Source: Tomocerus qinae (Eukaryota; Arthropoda; Collembola; Entomobryomorpha; Tomoceridae). Taken from it: a stretch of DNA of 64,000 nucleotides. The notes below the pieces were generated by a model. That model saw nothing but the letters and a program-made list of their open reading frames with translations. It was not told where the DNA came from and did not search any database. A program made the translations under genes and the position numbers. Positions 14,086 to 26,631 of the stretch are shown in pieces (the stretch's first letter is position 1; every line of letters starts with the position of its first letter). The stretch spans positions 111,569,375 through 111,633,374 of the forward strand of contig CM034546.1 in the NCBI GenBank assembly GCA_020055645.1, in the 5' to 3' direction.

Positions 14086-16254
14086 TTTAGGCAACTCCTA
14101 TGGCTTGAATTCCTCAGTGGGTGAAGTTTTAAATAGAAAATAACGAATCGAATACCGACTTCAGGGAAAATGGCAGTTTAATAATTATTTTTTGCCAATA
14201 AGTATTTTTCGTTCTGTATACTTTATGTTTATTCCTTGGGTAGATTTTTGCATAAAAATGCAACGGATAAATAAAATTCTTGCAATGAAAATGGTTAATT
14301 ATTATATTGCTTTGAGAATAGTGATTGACATGATAAAGCCTCGCCGATCGATTGTGTTGTGGACACTGGAGTAATAGTTGCTAAAAACATTTTCGCAAGG
14401 AATTTTCTCAAAAGTGTTTTAAGTCTAAATCTGTAAGTATAGTCAGCTTGTGTAGCAAGTGTGTAGATTAAAATGTATTTGGGGCAAAATGTAGTGCAAG
14501 ATACTTTGTTTATTGGGTTGAGTGCATATTCCATGCATGTATTTACTACACTACTTAACAAACTGAGCCTCTGGAGAGATAGTTTCTATCTAGGAACCGT
14601 TTCAATGGTTTACTATGTTCTCCATGCCATGAATGAAAGCAAAACTTGTAATAATTTGAATTAAGTACTAATCCAGAAAAACGACTTAAATCCTAAGTTG
14701 TGCATTGAATATCAACATTGTATTATATACTGATCTATCACTCATCCACCTTTACGAATACGATGCATATTATTACCATTTGTAGTTGATCAATATTCTG
14801 CATCATCCTCATTCGCTAATTAATTATTCGTGATGTAGAAGATTACCCAATATATTCTTATCTCTTGTTTGTAAAAATCACGTTCAAAGCTCGTTGGACT
14901 CGCCCTGATTTAATGTGATGCATTGATTGTTATTCTGGCAAAATGGGTAATTGTATAATATGTATGCGCTTATGGTTCGTAGAAATTAACTGTATCGATG
15001 CTATCAAAAATAGTTGGAATAGCTCACAAATATTCATACGCACATCTTTTATAGAATAAACGTATTTAATCTATCTAACCTATGACCGTATCTATTGCAA
15101 ATGCCACTGATGCCATATACGTGGATTAATATATCTATGACGCACATCCAACATTGAGTGAGAATATCAAATAAAATCGATAATAGTAAACGCCATATCC
15201 ATGTAGACGAATCTTGAGTAAACGCATATTTGATACCTAAATAGCTATAATGGCATTTATTACAAATACAAAGTAATTAGACTACAGTTAGTCACGTAGT
15301 AATTCAGATGCTTTTACATCTAACTTATGCTGTAAATACTACTGATTACTGATGAAAAATCCAATTATTTGCATTAACAATTTCTAATACACATGTGAAA
15401 GGTAGAGCTAAAAACTTTAGCTTCTGCTTCGTTTGGATTCATCTCTTTAAGATCTAGTACGAGTGATAATACTTACAATAATATGCTAGAAGATAGAATA
15501 AAACACTAACTAATTGCTGAATAAATGCAGTACATATTACATCATTAATTATTTACGGTGTCTTTAGTCTCTACCGTGAGAAATGGCATTTACCTGGAGT
15601 TTGATTGAATATGGATAAAACGATTCCCTACGTGATGTTATGTACCATATAAAATTACCATTGTTAATATGCACTAAAACACGAAGACAAATTCCTATGA
15701 TCACAAATTATGTATATCTTTTATAGATAAGCACCTCTTTTATACATAAGTCTACCATCTATACTCACGACTTACCACACACCTATTTTTGATTTGCGTT
15801 ATTTGACTTGAGATGAGATTTGCATGTTTACATGTGAACCAATGTGTTTCTACAACTACTTATGACCTATGGCTTATGACTTATGTTCACATCAATGTGG
15901 ATCCACATTGATGTGAACAGAATGGGGTTGGTATTGGTAAGTAAGAAGAATTGGATGGAGCAAGAAGTAGTAGTCAATTTTGCGGTATTCATACACTCGC
16001 CATCTAATACGGTGTTCAGAAAAGTGGGCTATTCCGTACACAATTCAAAATAAAACAGCGGGTGGACTTGTCCGAGGAGGTAATAAAATTCATTTTATTT
16101 TTCATTCTACCAAGATGTGATTTTCTAAACTTTAAAAGATGCATTTTGGGTTAATTATATAGAACGGTAAGGACTAAGGACAAAAACATTTTTGAGAATT
16201 AATTGTGAATGGGATTTTTTGAAAATTAATTCAAAGTTTTTATTCGTTTTATAG
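14086..16254. other. Intergenic DNA with a possible 5' UTR exon for the micropeptide gene
   Basis: No coding gene seen. The right end probably carries a non-coding first exon of the plus-strand micropeptide gene: a plausible donor at 16080 (GAG then GTAATA) and an acceptor whose exon starts at 16255 would excise a 175-nt intron. A 34-bp perfect palindrome lies at 15885-15918. An 88-codon minus frame at 14295-14561 and overlapping plus frames look like chance openings in AT-rich DNA. Confidence 0.45.
15885..15918. repeat. 34-bp perfect palindrome
   Basis: Each 17-base half is the exact reverse complement of the other, centred on GGATCC. There is no spacer, so it could form a cruciform or be a remnant of a small fold-back insertion. 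It lies about 195 bp upstream of the likely splice donor of the micropeptide gene. Confidence 0.95.
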
Positions 16255-16301
16255 AGATAACTGGGTCTGAAGTTTGGTCATCAAAATAAAATTATTGGAT
16301 T

Positions 16302-16469
16302 ATGGGAATGGATAAGGAACATTGGACCGAAAGTGTATGGGATTGGGACGAAGAAATTTACATGGCACCAATTCCCTATTATTTTGCCCTTATTTCAGTA
16401 AGTTTACCAGTTTTCCTATTCTTTTCATTATGGGCCTGGCTTGGATGGAAGTTATTTATCAACAACTAG
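16302..16469 (+). CDS. 55-residue single-pass membrane micropeptide
   Basis: Short open frame encoding 55 residues. The N-terminal part is acidic and rich in Trp (WTESVWDWDEE, residues 8-18), then comes a hydrophobic segment from about residue 24 to 50 containing PIPYYFA and ending WAWLGWK, then a short INN tail. This fits one transmembrane helix with the acidic end on one face. Support for a real gene: biased composition unlike a chance frame, an upstream UTR intron with matching donor (16080) and acceptor (exon from 16255), and a polyadenylation signal 31 bases after the stop. A second in-frame ATG lies two codons in. I do not recognise the family. It sits tail to tail with the CLC-7 gene. 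It could instead be a chance frame inside a non-coding RNA. Confidence 0.55.
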   Translation: MGMDKEHWTESVWDWDEEIYMAPIPYYFALISVSLPVFLFFSLWAWLGWKLFINN

Positions 16470-16499
16470 AATTATGCCAAAATCTGTAACACTATGTAA

Positions 16500-16505
16500 A
16501 ATAAA
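16500..16505 (+). terminator. Candidate polyadenylation signal of the micropeptide gene
   Basis: AATAAA about 30 bases after the micropeptide stop codon, in the expected position for a short 3' UTR. Confidence 0.5.
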
Positions 16506-16606
16506 ATGTCAAAACACGGATATGTATTGTCCTAATTTATGTGATTGAGATTGAGGGCCACCACTCGTTCATTAATTGTTACTTTGTATATTGTATAACG
16601 TATAAT

Positions 16607-16612
16607 TTTATT
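16607..16612 (-). terminator. Candidate polyadenylation signal of the CLC-7 gene
   Basis: AATAAA on the minus strand about 415 bases after the CLC-7 stop. With the plus-strand signal at 16500 it would leave about 100 bases between the ends of the two convergent genes. Confidence 0.35.
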
Positions 16613-17025
16613 TCATGCAAAAGTTAACAACAACTATGTTAATATATGAATATTTTTATAATGAATAAATGTATACACGTGAATTAAAAATGTAACTATA
16701 CATTACTAAATATGACTTGAATTCAAATATTCTTTAAAACCGAGGTAGTATAGTAGTTTAGGTAAGTGAATGTGATGTGCACATAGATATCACTTATGTG
16801 TATTAGATTATGTTATATTTAAGTATCTTTCTTATCTCGGTATAAATTCGATATTTTTCTAGGAGTAGAAACAGATATCCCCATATTTACCACAGAGTGA
16901 TCAGATCAGATTGAGAAATTAAAGACAGACTCATTATAAATGTGAATGTGATTCAAAAGTATATGGAAAATACCAATTCGTTTTAGGTACTACGTTGTTA
17001 TGATTGTATGCCATCCCAATCCCAA

Positions 17026-20000
17026 CTAACGGTCTAAAATGTTCAGTTCCTCCAGCCTCATTTTTCCCAAGTGTTTGTCCATTCTGTATCTTGCTAGGTC
17101 TTTTCTGGTAACAACTCCTACCACCTTCACAACAATGTCCCCGAAATAATACGTTTTAGCATATCCTTAAACAAAATATTTTAAAAAGAACAATGAATTA
17201 AATTTTACCTCGTTAACATCGTTTACAATCACCAAATGTCTCAAACCAAGTCCTCTGAACAAACGAAATATTCTAGGCATCGATGCATTCTAAGAACAAC
17301 AACATGGACACTTATTTTCTTTAAAATATTTGGTCACAAGTATTACCTACTGGGAGATTGCAAGCTTGTCATTCTATTACTTCTATGCTTAGGTATTGCG
17401 AAAACCGACTTACGTGAAAACAGCAGTAAGGAGCAGGGTTCATAATGGGACGTAAGTCTACAGTAAAGTCCCTTTCTTCATCCGACACATGAACTTGCTG
17501 TAAAACATATATTATGGAAGGTTAATGAAAACGAAAGTGAATTAATTACAAATTATAAGTAAAATAATATTTTGAATGGACAATTCATGATTTCCAAGTG
17601 GATGTTTTATTAAAAATACCTGAATCGTGGGATACCGAGGATAGGCATCGCGAAAATATTTTAAAGTGAATCCTTTATGACTCCATGATTCTGCAGTTTC
17701 GTTGAACAATTTATGCTGCAGCACAACAATAAGCTGTGAACGAAGTATTAACCCTCGGAATGTACCAAATGTCCTCTACACAAAATTTTAGACAACTTGT
17801 TAGACCTAATATTAACTGTGGCAGCTATGAAAAGCAATTTTAAAAGTATATTACTCCATCGCTGAAGACTGGAGCATCAACGACAGGAAATCCATTAAAA
17901 GATTCATTTGTCAAGACGTCTATAATTTTCCCAACTGTCTCAACACATCGGAAAGTAATAACAGGATAACTCATCACTTCAGTTGCATAAATATTACGAG
18001 ACAATGGTGGCGGTTCCCAACCTAAAATTGGGACACCCATCAACTGTATATGAGTGTCGTAAATTCCCTAAAATAGGCAAAAATAATTAGTATACTACCA
18101 TTCTTGCAACCTAAGACCATTTTAAGATTTTTGTACATTCAACATTCACTTGCCTCATTAAAAAAGTCTCCAACCCATTTGGCAATAAGTAAAGTCAACA
18201 TTAGAGGAAGACCTAGCGTTAAATTTCCTGTGGCTTCAATTAAAATGACCGTTAAGCTTATTGTCATTCTCACAACTCCTCCTAATTGAGCAGCTGCACC
18301 AATTAAGGCATATTTTCCAGGATCAACCCACGCATCATTTGGAAACAAATGTTCCATTCCCATACCCACCACACGTCCCCAGGCAGCTCCAGTGAGCAAA
18401 GATGGAATGAATAATCCGCTAGATATGCTTAGTCCATAAGTCCAACAACTAAGTCCGTAGTAAAATGCGAAAAAAATCAAAATGGATGACAGCTTGTGTG
18501 ACCCTGCGAAATGAAAAAATCACTCATTTCAACTTTTTATTTCATTATTGTATGTAACCCTCTCCTCTATGACATATGTAATTTATCTTAAATAGAACAC
18601 TATAATCTTTACCAGGTTGATCGTGGAACAGAGAACGCACACTTGCTTCTGGTGTTTGAAACCAAATCGCTCCTATAGCAGAGTACTGTCCATCTCCACA
18701 ATACATTTGAATTGGGAACTTGGTAGGATCTTCGCCTAAAGGCTTACAATCATCTACATAAACAATCATGCCCATTCCAAGGGTAGCGGTAAATGCAGCA
18801 ACCAGAATGGCTTCCATAACTTTGGCGTATCCTCGATAAATATGTCTGCAAAAAAATCATGAATCAGTAATTCTTTGATACTTTTACTACCAATTCGCCA
18901 AACTGTAAAAAATCATTTCAAGTTTTGTGTAAGAGAAATTAACCGTAGGCGGAAGACTGTCAGCTTTAAGTTAATGTAGTTGAAAAGGGCCCCTAGCAAT
19001 CCTCCAATGAAGCCCATGAAAATGAAAACAGGTATCTCGATAAAATCGTAGCTTGTGTTGTCAAATTTTCCAAAATTCAATAATCCAGAATACGTGAGTT
19101 CCCCTATAAATAGATAAAATTATGCATAATAAAAATCTACTTGGGCTATATCTCCATTTTGTGTAAAAGGAGCAAATTTTACCTGGTCGTCCATGATAAG
19201 TACTCAGTACAACACTTAGTGTGAACGTAGATATCATAGAGCCAAAAAATATTCTCCATGTTAAACTTTGGTTCCAAAAACTAGCCCCTTCCTCCAAGCT
19301 GAAGAGTACTCCTCCTACGATACAAATGCAAACGCAATTAAAAACTATTGACTCGAAGAAAGATTGTGAAATGGTAGCGCAATTTTACCGACAGGAGCAC
19401 CAAAGGCTGCTGCAACTCCGGCCGCAGCACCTCCGCTAACAAAATCTCTTTTTTCATGGTCTTCTCTAAAGTACCTGAAATACTCAAAATCTTTGCGAAG
19501 AGTTGTGGACTTTCCTTGAGATATTCCAGCAGCGACAACTGCGCCCGAATGGATCACTAATTTCAGGACAGGAAAGTTATCAATAAGACAGTGTTGATGA
19601 ATAATCATCATAACATACACAGTATTTTAATTTACTTGGTCCTTCTTTTCCCACTGCTAAACCTCCAATGACAGAACATGCCACTCCAACTGCTTTAACT
19701 AGCAAAGTTTTTATTCTGACAATGCGAGGAACTTTCACCCCATTTAAATAACACTTAACCTGAGGAATTCCACTGCCAGCTGCAACAGGCTGGAAGAGAA
19801 ACGTAAAGTCATAAAAGACATAATGCATAATATTCAGAGCGGTGTATACAAAAATAGTTGTTTAATTTACCTCCACATATACGACTAGAGCGGAACCAAT
19901 GAACACAAATACGACATTCCAAGTGACCCATACTAAAAAGGGGATGACGAGGCAACTTGCAATTATACCCTGATCAACTTCCTTCTTGAGCATCGAATAT

Positions 20001-20866
20001 TTAATCGAAGAAATTTCTTCAATTGTAATGTCAATGGCACATGCGATTAGGGCTGTAAAGAACCCTATGAATATCATTATAACCCAACGTAACACATCTT
20101 TCTTTGAAATGAATCTATAGCCCATTGTTCGCTCTTCATCAATAAGCAGAGTGTTTTCACAGACGTCATAGTCTAAGCTCTATGAAGATCGTAAAGCAAT
20201 TGGTTAGAGAAATTAGTCTTAATCCGCCCAAATAAATAGAAATAATAATCCGAAATGTAATTGTAGATTGTGAGTTCACCTCATATCTAGACGAAAGCAA
20301 GTGTAGATTACCGGGTTGAACTTTCTTTCGTCTCCGACATTCTTCCTTTGATGCAGGTGGCCCTGACTGCCGACGACTAGTCGCTATATTACTTTCGTAA
20401 CTTCGTAATCTACCATAGGACTGTGTCGATTCAATTTCGTCTTCATCATTTTCGCAAATATCTCCCATCTAAAATAAATTAGGGAAAGTATTAATACATT
20501 ATTATTATTTTAAACGTGGTAGTTAAATCGGTTTCACTAGGCGGGTACTTTTTCAGGTAATTTAGGGTAACTTCAACAAGTACTAAGTCGACAATTGTAA
20601 CATGTGACTTTTTCCCAGTCAGCACAAAGAGAAAGTTATTTTCTCTTAAAACCCAGAAACACCACACTTAACTTTCACTAAAGAGAAAGTTTTTTCTTAT
20701 CATGTCATGTTTAAACAACTATAAACAATTCTAAGCACTTTACCAGATAAAAAACTAACAAGAATATTGCAATAAAATGCGTAAAGAGCTGAACTGTTAC
20801 CGTTTGATATGTTTTCCGTGGAGTGTCGGGAAGGAGTGGTGCATAAGGTGCACCTTCGTTTTCCAT
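17026..20866 (-). CDS. Clcn7: H+/Cl- exchange transporter 7 (CLC-7)
   Basis: Lysosomal or late-endosomal 2Cl-/H+ antiporter of the CLC-6/7 branch. Fourteen exons: 20801-20866, 20280-20468, 19871-20179, 19636-19789, 19389-19556, 19183-19314, 18944-19103, 18613-18845, 18154-18503, 17855-18067, 17620-17775, 17414-17497, 17209-17289, 17026-17124. They give 797 residues, close to human CLC-7 (about 805). Visible motifs are GSGIP (193-197), GKEGP (235-239, with gating Glu237), [12 protein letters not shown] with proton-path Glu304, the GLFIP pore motif (500-504) and two C-terminal CBS domains (about 600-655 and 715-785). Both glutamates keep the spacing of the human protein, so exchange rather than channel activity is expected. 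The N-terminus carries an APLL dileucine-type sorting signal. The exon ending at 18154 is followed by GCAAGT, an apparent GC-AG intron. In vertebrates CLC-7 works with OSTM1; none is visible here. Confidence 0.95.
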
Positions 20867-23299
20867 TTTTGTTTTGGAGAACCTATAAAACTATTAGATT
20901 TCTGGATTCAATTAAGAATTCGAAAAATGTTGGTAGTAATGAAACGGCAACGGTAGTGTAGCATAACTCGTCACCTATGGTCAAAATCAGAATGATGAAG
21001 ACTCATCCAGCTTATTAAGAAAAAAAGGAAAATTATATTGTATGTAATTAAGTATTAGTAGTTATTAATACCTTGCAATTAAGTATTTTACTGTCAACTG
21101 TGGATAAACATTGAGGCTTCTGGTGTATTTTTATAAAGTACAACTTCAAGTTCAACCTGTTGAAATGCAAAGGAATGAAAAAGAATCTTTCAAAGTCCAA
21201 GATGCTATGATTGTTTATCCCATTTACACATTTTGAACAAAAATATAAGGCGTTGCTGCTGGAACAGATGATATTGACTCATTGACTCATCTTCCTGTTT
21301 GCACTAACTTACTCCAGCGATAAAACTTTGAATTCTTGGTTTCCCTCACAGTTGTACCTAGAGGAATGTACCAAACAACCAAGGATAGTAATTCCTATTC
21401 TTCATTCTGCTTCTGTTTCGCTTACGTACAGTATACGTGTACCTTTCCTTATCCATAATATCAATATTATAAGATTATTATAATTTCACTGCAAAACAAT
21501 ACTTTGTTTGACTAAATTGATTGTTTGCTTCTAAATGAGTTGAAGAAAGTCCTCCAAATTAAAGATATGCCTAGGTACTTCAATTCATCTCACCTTTCAT
21601 CTTAAGCTTAAGTTAAACTTAAGTTCATCGCATAATCGCATCCATCCCGTTAAAACAAATGAATTCAGTCCAGCATAAATGACATGTATTTATTAGACTG
21701 TAAGACGCAAGACCTTAATTTTATGGAACAGACTATTTTATATAAGATATGTAGTGAAGAATTCTTACCCACCCACATTTAATATTATTATTATGCCCCA
21801 AAGCCCAACGTATTGGTATTTTAGTTCTATTTGTAGCATGCTACAAAATTTCAGGAAAGATTTAATAATTCGAAGATTAATGGCTATATTTTCCAACGCA
21901 CTCGCACCATAATAATAATAATAAATACCCATAATGACCAGCATTCTCTAACTCATTACAATAGACATTTTGTGTAAGTGTAAGCTCCAATTTCTTGGAA
22001 ATTGCATATTGCATTGCATGCATTGAGAATTTTGGGGGTTGAAGCCATGTAATTTCGGATAGCATATCATTTGTGTATTATGAACAAAGTATCCACTATA
22101 ATCCTTTTTGTAAAATGATTGCACACAAGTGTTATGACAGTACTGCGTGTGCTGTTATGTTCTGTTACTGTTTCATACACAACCTCAACGCAACGCCCCG
22201 AGATATGTCCTTTGTTCTTTAATCTGGAACACTGGAAGTCTGGAACTAACTACATGGCTAACAGTAGAGTGTAGATGTATTTTGTGTGGAAGCAATTTCT
22301 TTCTTAGCATTGGGCTAAATTAAAGACAGACATTTGTAGACTATGACTATAGTATCGAACTTATTTTATGAGTCATGGTCACAATATACGGAGCTAAATG
22401 TTTGTGGTATAGAAGGTTTATGATTTACTACGAGTACGTTGTTAAAAATAAGACGACTATAAAAGTCTAACAGAGTACTAGGAATGCTATAAATATAAAT
22501 TACTATATACGTACGTACTATAATAGGTCTTCTAATCTACTTTACGAAGACGACGGCGGATCTTATATGGAGGAAAAAGGTCTGCTAGACAAATCGTTAG
22601 TTTTATATGCATGCAACATCTTTATTCCTATTTTCCTATGTATACCATAATACTTTTCTTGAAGTTCTGGTACTTCTGGATTGTGCTATAATTTAAGAAG
22701 TTGTACAGCACCGTTTACCATGCCATGTGTGTCTGCTAACCTAAAAACACCACCTTTGCAATGTATTATGTATCTTTTAATCGTAAGACAGCGTAGATAG
22801 TAGTAGTGTCAGTAGACAAGCCATAAGGTTCTAGTGTATGCTGCTGGAAGGAAGTAAAGGAGTTCTTTAGGCAGTTCTCTGGACAAACTGTGCTATCTTC
22901 CTTTCCCCCTATCTATAGGTTTCCTGGAACTGGAAGACCTATCTCTTGTGCAAAAGAATACACAGATATTTTATACTATACTGTAACATTCCCTAAAAGT
23001 GTATTACAACAATATAGCACATTTTAGATGAAGCCAAGCAAGCATCTGACTGAGCAGACTGAACACTGAACCGACTATCGACAAAACTAGAAAGACACCG
23101 GCGACCGACCGAAGAAGGGTATACATACATACATACATACCTATAGTCAGACACAGTCTACCCGCGGTTTACCCTAGCTAAATCTCGTCTATGTTATTTG
23201 ATATCACAAGAATACAAGACGGTCGGTGGTGGTAGGGTATGGTGCTGGCTGTTAGGCTGTTAGGTCTAGCCTCGGTTAGGTATGCGTTGCAATACAAAA
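20867..23299. other. Intergenic DNA, divergent promoter region of CLC-7 and ELOVL6
   Basis: Head-to-head spacer between the minus-strand CLC-7 gene and the plus-strand elongase. No coding gene seen. The left end should hold the CLC-7 promoter. Near 20633-20700 the string AAAGAGAAAGTT occurs twice. The right end (from about 23040) is less AT-rich than its surroundings and contains an (ATAC)5 run at 23121-23140. Confidence 0.5.
23121..23140. repeat. (ATAC)5 microsatellite
   Basis: Five perfect ATAC units upstream of the elongase gene. Short and probably polymorphic. Confidence 0.9.
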
Positions 23300-23536
23300 G
23301 CTTTAGATATTCATTCAGATATCAGCAGAGTTGTGTGAAGTGACTCTTCTTCTGTAGTGACTATTCTCCAGGCAGCCGTGCAGCAGCACAGCGCGTTACC
23401 GTCACCGCTGCATGCAAGTGAATGTTCTTTTCGAAATATTATTGTTCAATTTGTTTTGCAAGAAGTGTTTCAAAATTATATTTCCAACAAGACAAGCCAA
23501 CAACTCCAATTCGAAACCCATTTCATAGCTCTTCAA
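23300..23536 (+). promoter_or_regulatory. Probable promoter-proximal region and 5' UTR exon of ELOVL6
   Basis: Locally GC-richer sequence ending in a good donor (CTTCAA then GTAAGTT, cut before 23537). A matching acceptor (CTTTCAG, exon from 23850) lies 87 bases before the ELOVL6 start codon. The 5' limit is not visible, so the start given is approximate. Confidence 0.4.
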
Positions 23537-23936
23537 GTAAGTTAGTAAGTCAGTTTAGTTTTATTGTCAAATAAGGTAAAATTCTTGGATTATTGTCTCA
23601 TTCATCATTCTTTGTCCTAAAATGTCATTTTCATTTTAGAATATTCTTCATAATAATAAAAATATCTACGACAACCTCTACGATTTAATAATGTAAACGG
23701 TAAACGTGAGGTAATAACGAATGTTTGTTAAAAATAACCTAAATATTATTGTCATTGATTTTCATTCAAGGAAAGTATGTTTGAATGGTGTGGTTGTATG
23801 TTGTACGAATAAAGTAATTAGTATGAAAATATTTTGTCATAACTTTCAGGAAGAATAAGATCTGGCTGGTCGGCAATCCAAAGGAGAAGTTTGCAAGACA
23901 AACTAGGAGAGGGTCCTCGGGTTTTTTGAAGAAAAT

Positions 23937-25409
23937 ATGAATGCCAGTGGAGAAGCTTCAAAAACGGCCGACTTTTTGAATAAAATCAAAGTGGTGTCAG
24001 TCTCTTATGACCCCTCTTACTTAAAAGTGTATGATTTCGAAAAATACGATCATGAGAGTTGGAGAGAATGGATGGGAAAGCATTGGCATTGGAGTGTGTA
24101 TTGCTCAGTATTATATGTGATAGCGATTTTCATGGGCCAAGTGCTTATGCAAAATCGAGCTCCATTTCAGCTCAGAAAAATCCTTGCCGTTTGGAATGTT
24201 GCTCTTGCTCTGTTCTCTACTGCGGGATTTCTACGTTCTGCTCCGGAGTTGATCTATGTCGTGGGCCAACCTAATGGATTTCATCGATCAGTTTGTTTCC
24301 TGTACGTATGTGTACCCATGAAATGAATGAAAATATAAAATAACTGCTATACAACTCTTACCTCTTCTTTCTGTTGCAACCTACCCTACTTTTACTTACT
24401 TGTCGCTTATATGTATATATAACGTATTCTACTTGCTTTACTATTACCATGTGCCAGCAATTTATCCTAGTGTTTGTAACTTGCCACTTTTATCTTATGA
24501 AATGTCTATGATTGGTTTTTAGAGAGGATCATTCCATAATTACATCGTTTTGGGGTTGGTTATTTGCATTGTCAAAAATCGTGGAATTCGGAGACACTGC
24601 CTTCATTGTTCTGCGTAAACAGCCGCTGATTTTTCTCCATTGGTACGCAACAATGCTTTTTTAAGTTTCCTTTCTGTTATATAATGCACCTGATTCCACT
24701 AAAAAGGGGGCTGTTTACTTCAACCATTCAATAACACTTTTTTAAAAACTGCACAGGTACCATCACATATCCGTTTGCCTATTCTGTTGGTTTTCATATG
24801 AATCATACGATCAATCCAACCGTTGGTTCTGTACCATGAACTACTTTGTTCATGCATTGATGTATTCATATTACACGCTGAAGGTAACCGTGTGCTTTAT
24901 ATTTCTCATTTCATGCAACAATAAATACTTGATGTAATGTTTAATACTTTATGCTATTCAATGTTGACTATTAAATTATGATAGCATTTATTAAAGTGCG
25001 AAAAATTAAGTTATAACGGGTGAATAAGATTATTAATGTGTATTTTTTGTGGATATCAGTCTCTCCGAGTTAAACTGCACAAAGCTTTTGCCTTAACTCT
25101 GACCTGTCTTCAGATCAGTCAAATGGTCGTCGGAGTCATAATCAATGTTTACACCTTTTCAGTTCAATGTATGTCAATTTTACTAAATACTTATACATAA
25201 TTGCATAATCAGAGAAATACTGGGCATCAAAAAATTCAGTTTGATGAGTGATTTTTGTTTTCATCGTATTTATAGTGAATGGAGGAGATTGCAATCGGCC
25301 TTATAGTAACATACACTTGGCCTTTGGAATGTATGCTTCCTACTTTTTCCTGTTTGCCAACTTCTTCAAAACTGCGTATCTACAAAAAAGAAAAGCAAAG
25401 ATTGAATGA
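23937..25409 (+). CDS. ELOVL6: ELOVL6-type fatty-acid elongase (3-ketoacyl-CoA synthase)
   Basis: Endoplasmic-reticulum enzyme that condenses malonyl-CoA with long-chain acyl-CoA, the rate-limiting step of chain elongation; the ELOVL6 branch prefers C12-C16 saturated and monounsaturated substrates. Five exons: 23937-24301, 24523-24642, 24757-24883, 25060-25168, 25276-25409, giving 284 residues. The catalytic HxxHH box (H161 W Y H164 H165) is intact. It is preceded by the KxxEFGDT-type motif (KIVEFGDT) and followed by [13 protein letters not shown]. Seven membrane segments are expected. The C-terminus ends in a lysine-rich KRKAKIE, a possible ER-retention signal. The phase-1 junction at 25168/25276 gives Leu241 and is the least certain. 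A 5' UTR intron is likely (23537-23849). It is the probable orthologue of Drosophila Baldspot. Confidence 0.93.
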
Positions 25410-25750
25410 AATACTTACCTGGTTTACAGGAAGAAGGAATTTAATAAAAGACAACTTTGTAGTGTGGATTGTGAATGTGGATGTAATGTAAACGTATGCT
25501 ACTTATGTATGGTTAAACGTCTTTACATAATAGTGAATGCTTTTTATCATTCATTACTGCTCCTTCTATATCTATAATATCTATTGTTAAATCATTTCTG
25601 GGATGCTTGATTGATTGTTTCTAATTAATAACTTTTTGTACAGCTAATTCCAATTGTAAACCCAAGCCCATGCAGACGAATTACGTAACTCCTTTTGAGA
25701 CTTTTGATATTTATGATACTTAACATAAATTATAAGTTACAATATAGTAT

Positions 25751-25756
25751 AATAAA
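25751..25756 (+). terminator. Candidate polyadenylation signal of ELOVL6
   Basis: AATAAA 342 bases after the elongase stop codon, the first good match downstream. Confidence 0.45.
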
Positions 25757-26631
25757 GTTAATTGACAAATATAGAAACTGATAAAGCCTTAGAGTGTTTT
25801 GAATTCTATAAGCATTATACTTACTAATTTTTTAAAAATTAGTTTTCTTTCGTATTGAGGTTTTCATCATTGTTCTTGTATTCCGCGTGGCATAGCACAA
25901 CTCCCACGCTTTAGTGGTATTGTCTAATAATAGATTTTACATGTATTTTATGCACTTATTAGTTTGAGTTTAATCAGTTGTAATTTAAGTTATTCATGGA
26001 GTAGACACATTATGGGAATATTTACAATTTTCATCTGCTGAATCTTCCCTAGGTATTTTAATTTTAAGGACGACATTAATTTGTAATTGGAATCTTATAT
26101 CAGCCGCTGCGGACGAATGTAACGTCATTGAACGCTGGTTGGTATTTTAGCAATTACTATGTTAATATTTCATTCATGTAGGAAAGTCAAGCAAGAGATA
26201 GAGCCATGAAAAATTTCCGAGAATTTTATTCCGAGTAATGAATGCATAAAACAGCAGTGTGGCACCCGTTTCTAATAATACTTAATCTACTACAACAATA
26301 AAACGAAATTTTAATGGTTAACCTTACATAGTACAAAAGTTACTTAATGTCGACAATTTTTGTGGTTAGGTTATATGTAAGCGAAATGCCATTATGTAAA
26401 TTCTAATGATTGTTAGTCATGGCTACTTCATTGGTTATTTCATTACATCAAGCTGTTCCATTGAAACTGAAGGTCATCTTGTACCGTACTCGTTCAGTAT
26501 AAGCGAATACAGATATTACAATATATAAGTAGTACAGTTCAATAGCTAAAGTAGATAACATCGAGTCAACAAAAACTTCAGCCCGGCTACTTATGTAATT
26601 CTAGGGAAAAGAAAAAGGTATTTCTTATAAA
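25757..26631. other. Spacer between ELOVL6 and tan
   Basis: AT-rich non-coding DNA; it should include the promoter and 5' UTR of tan. Nothing else recognised. Confidence 0.55.
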
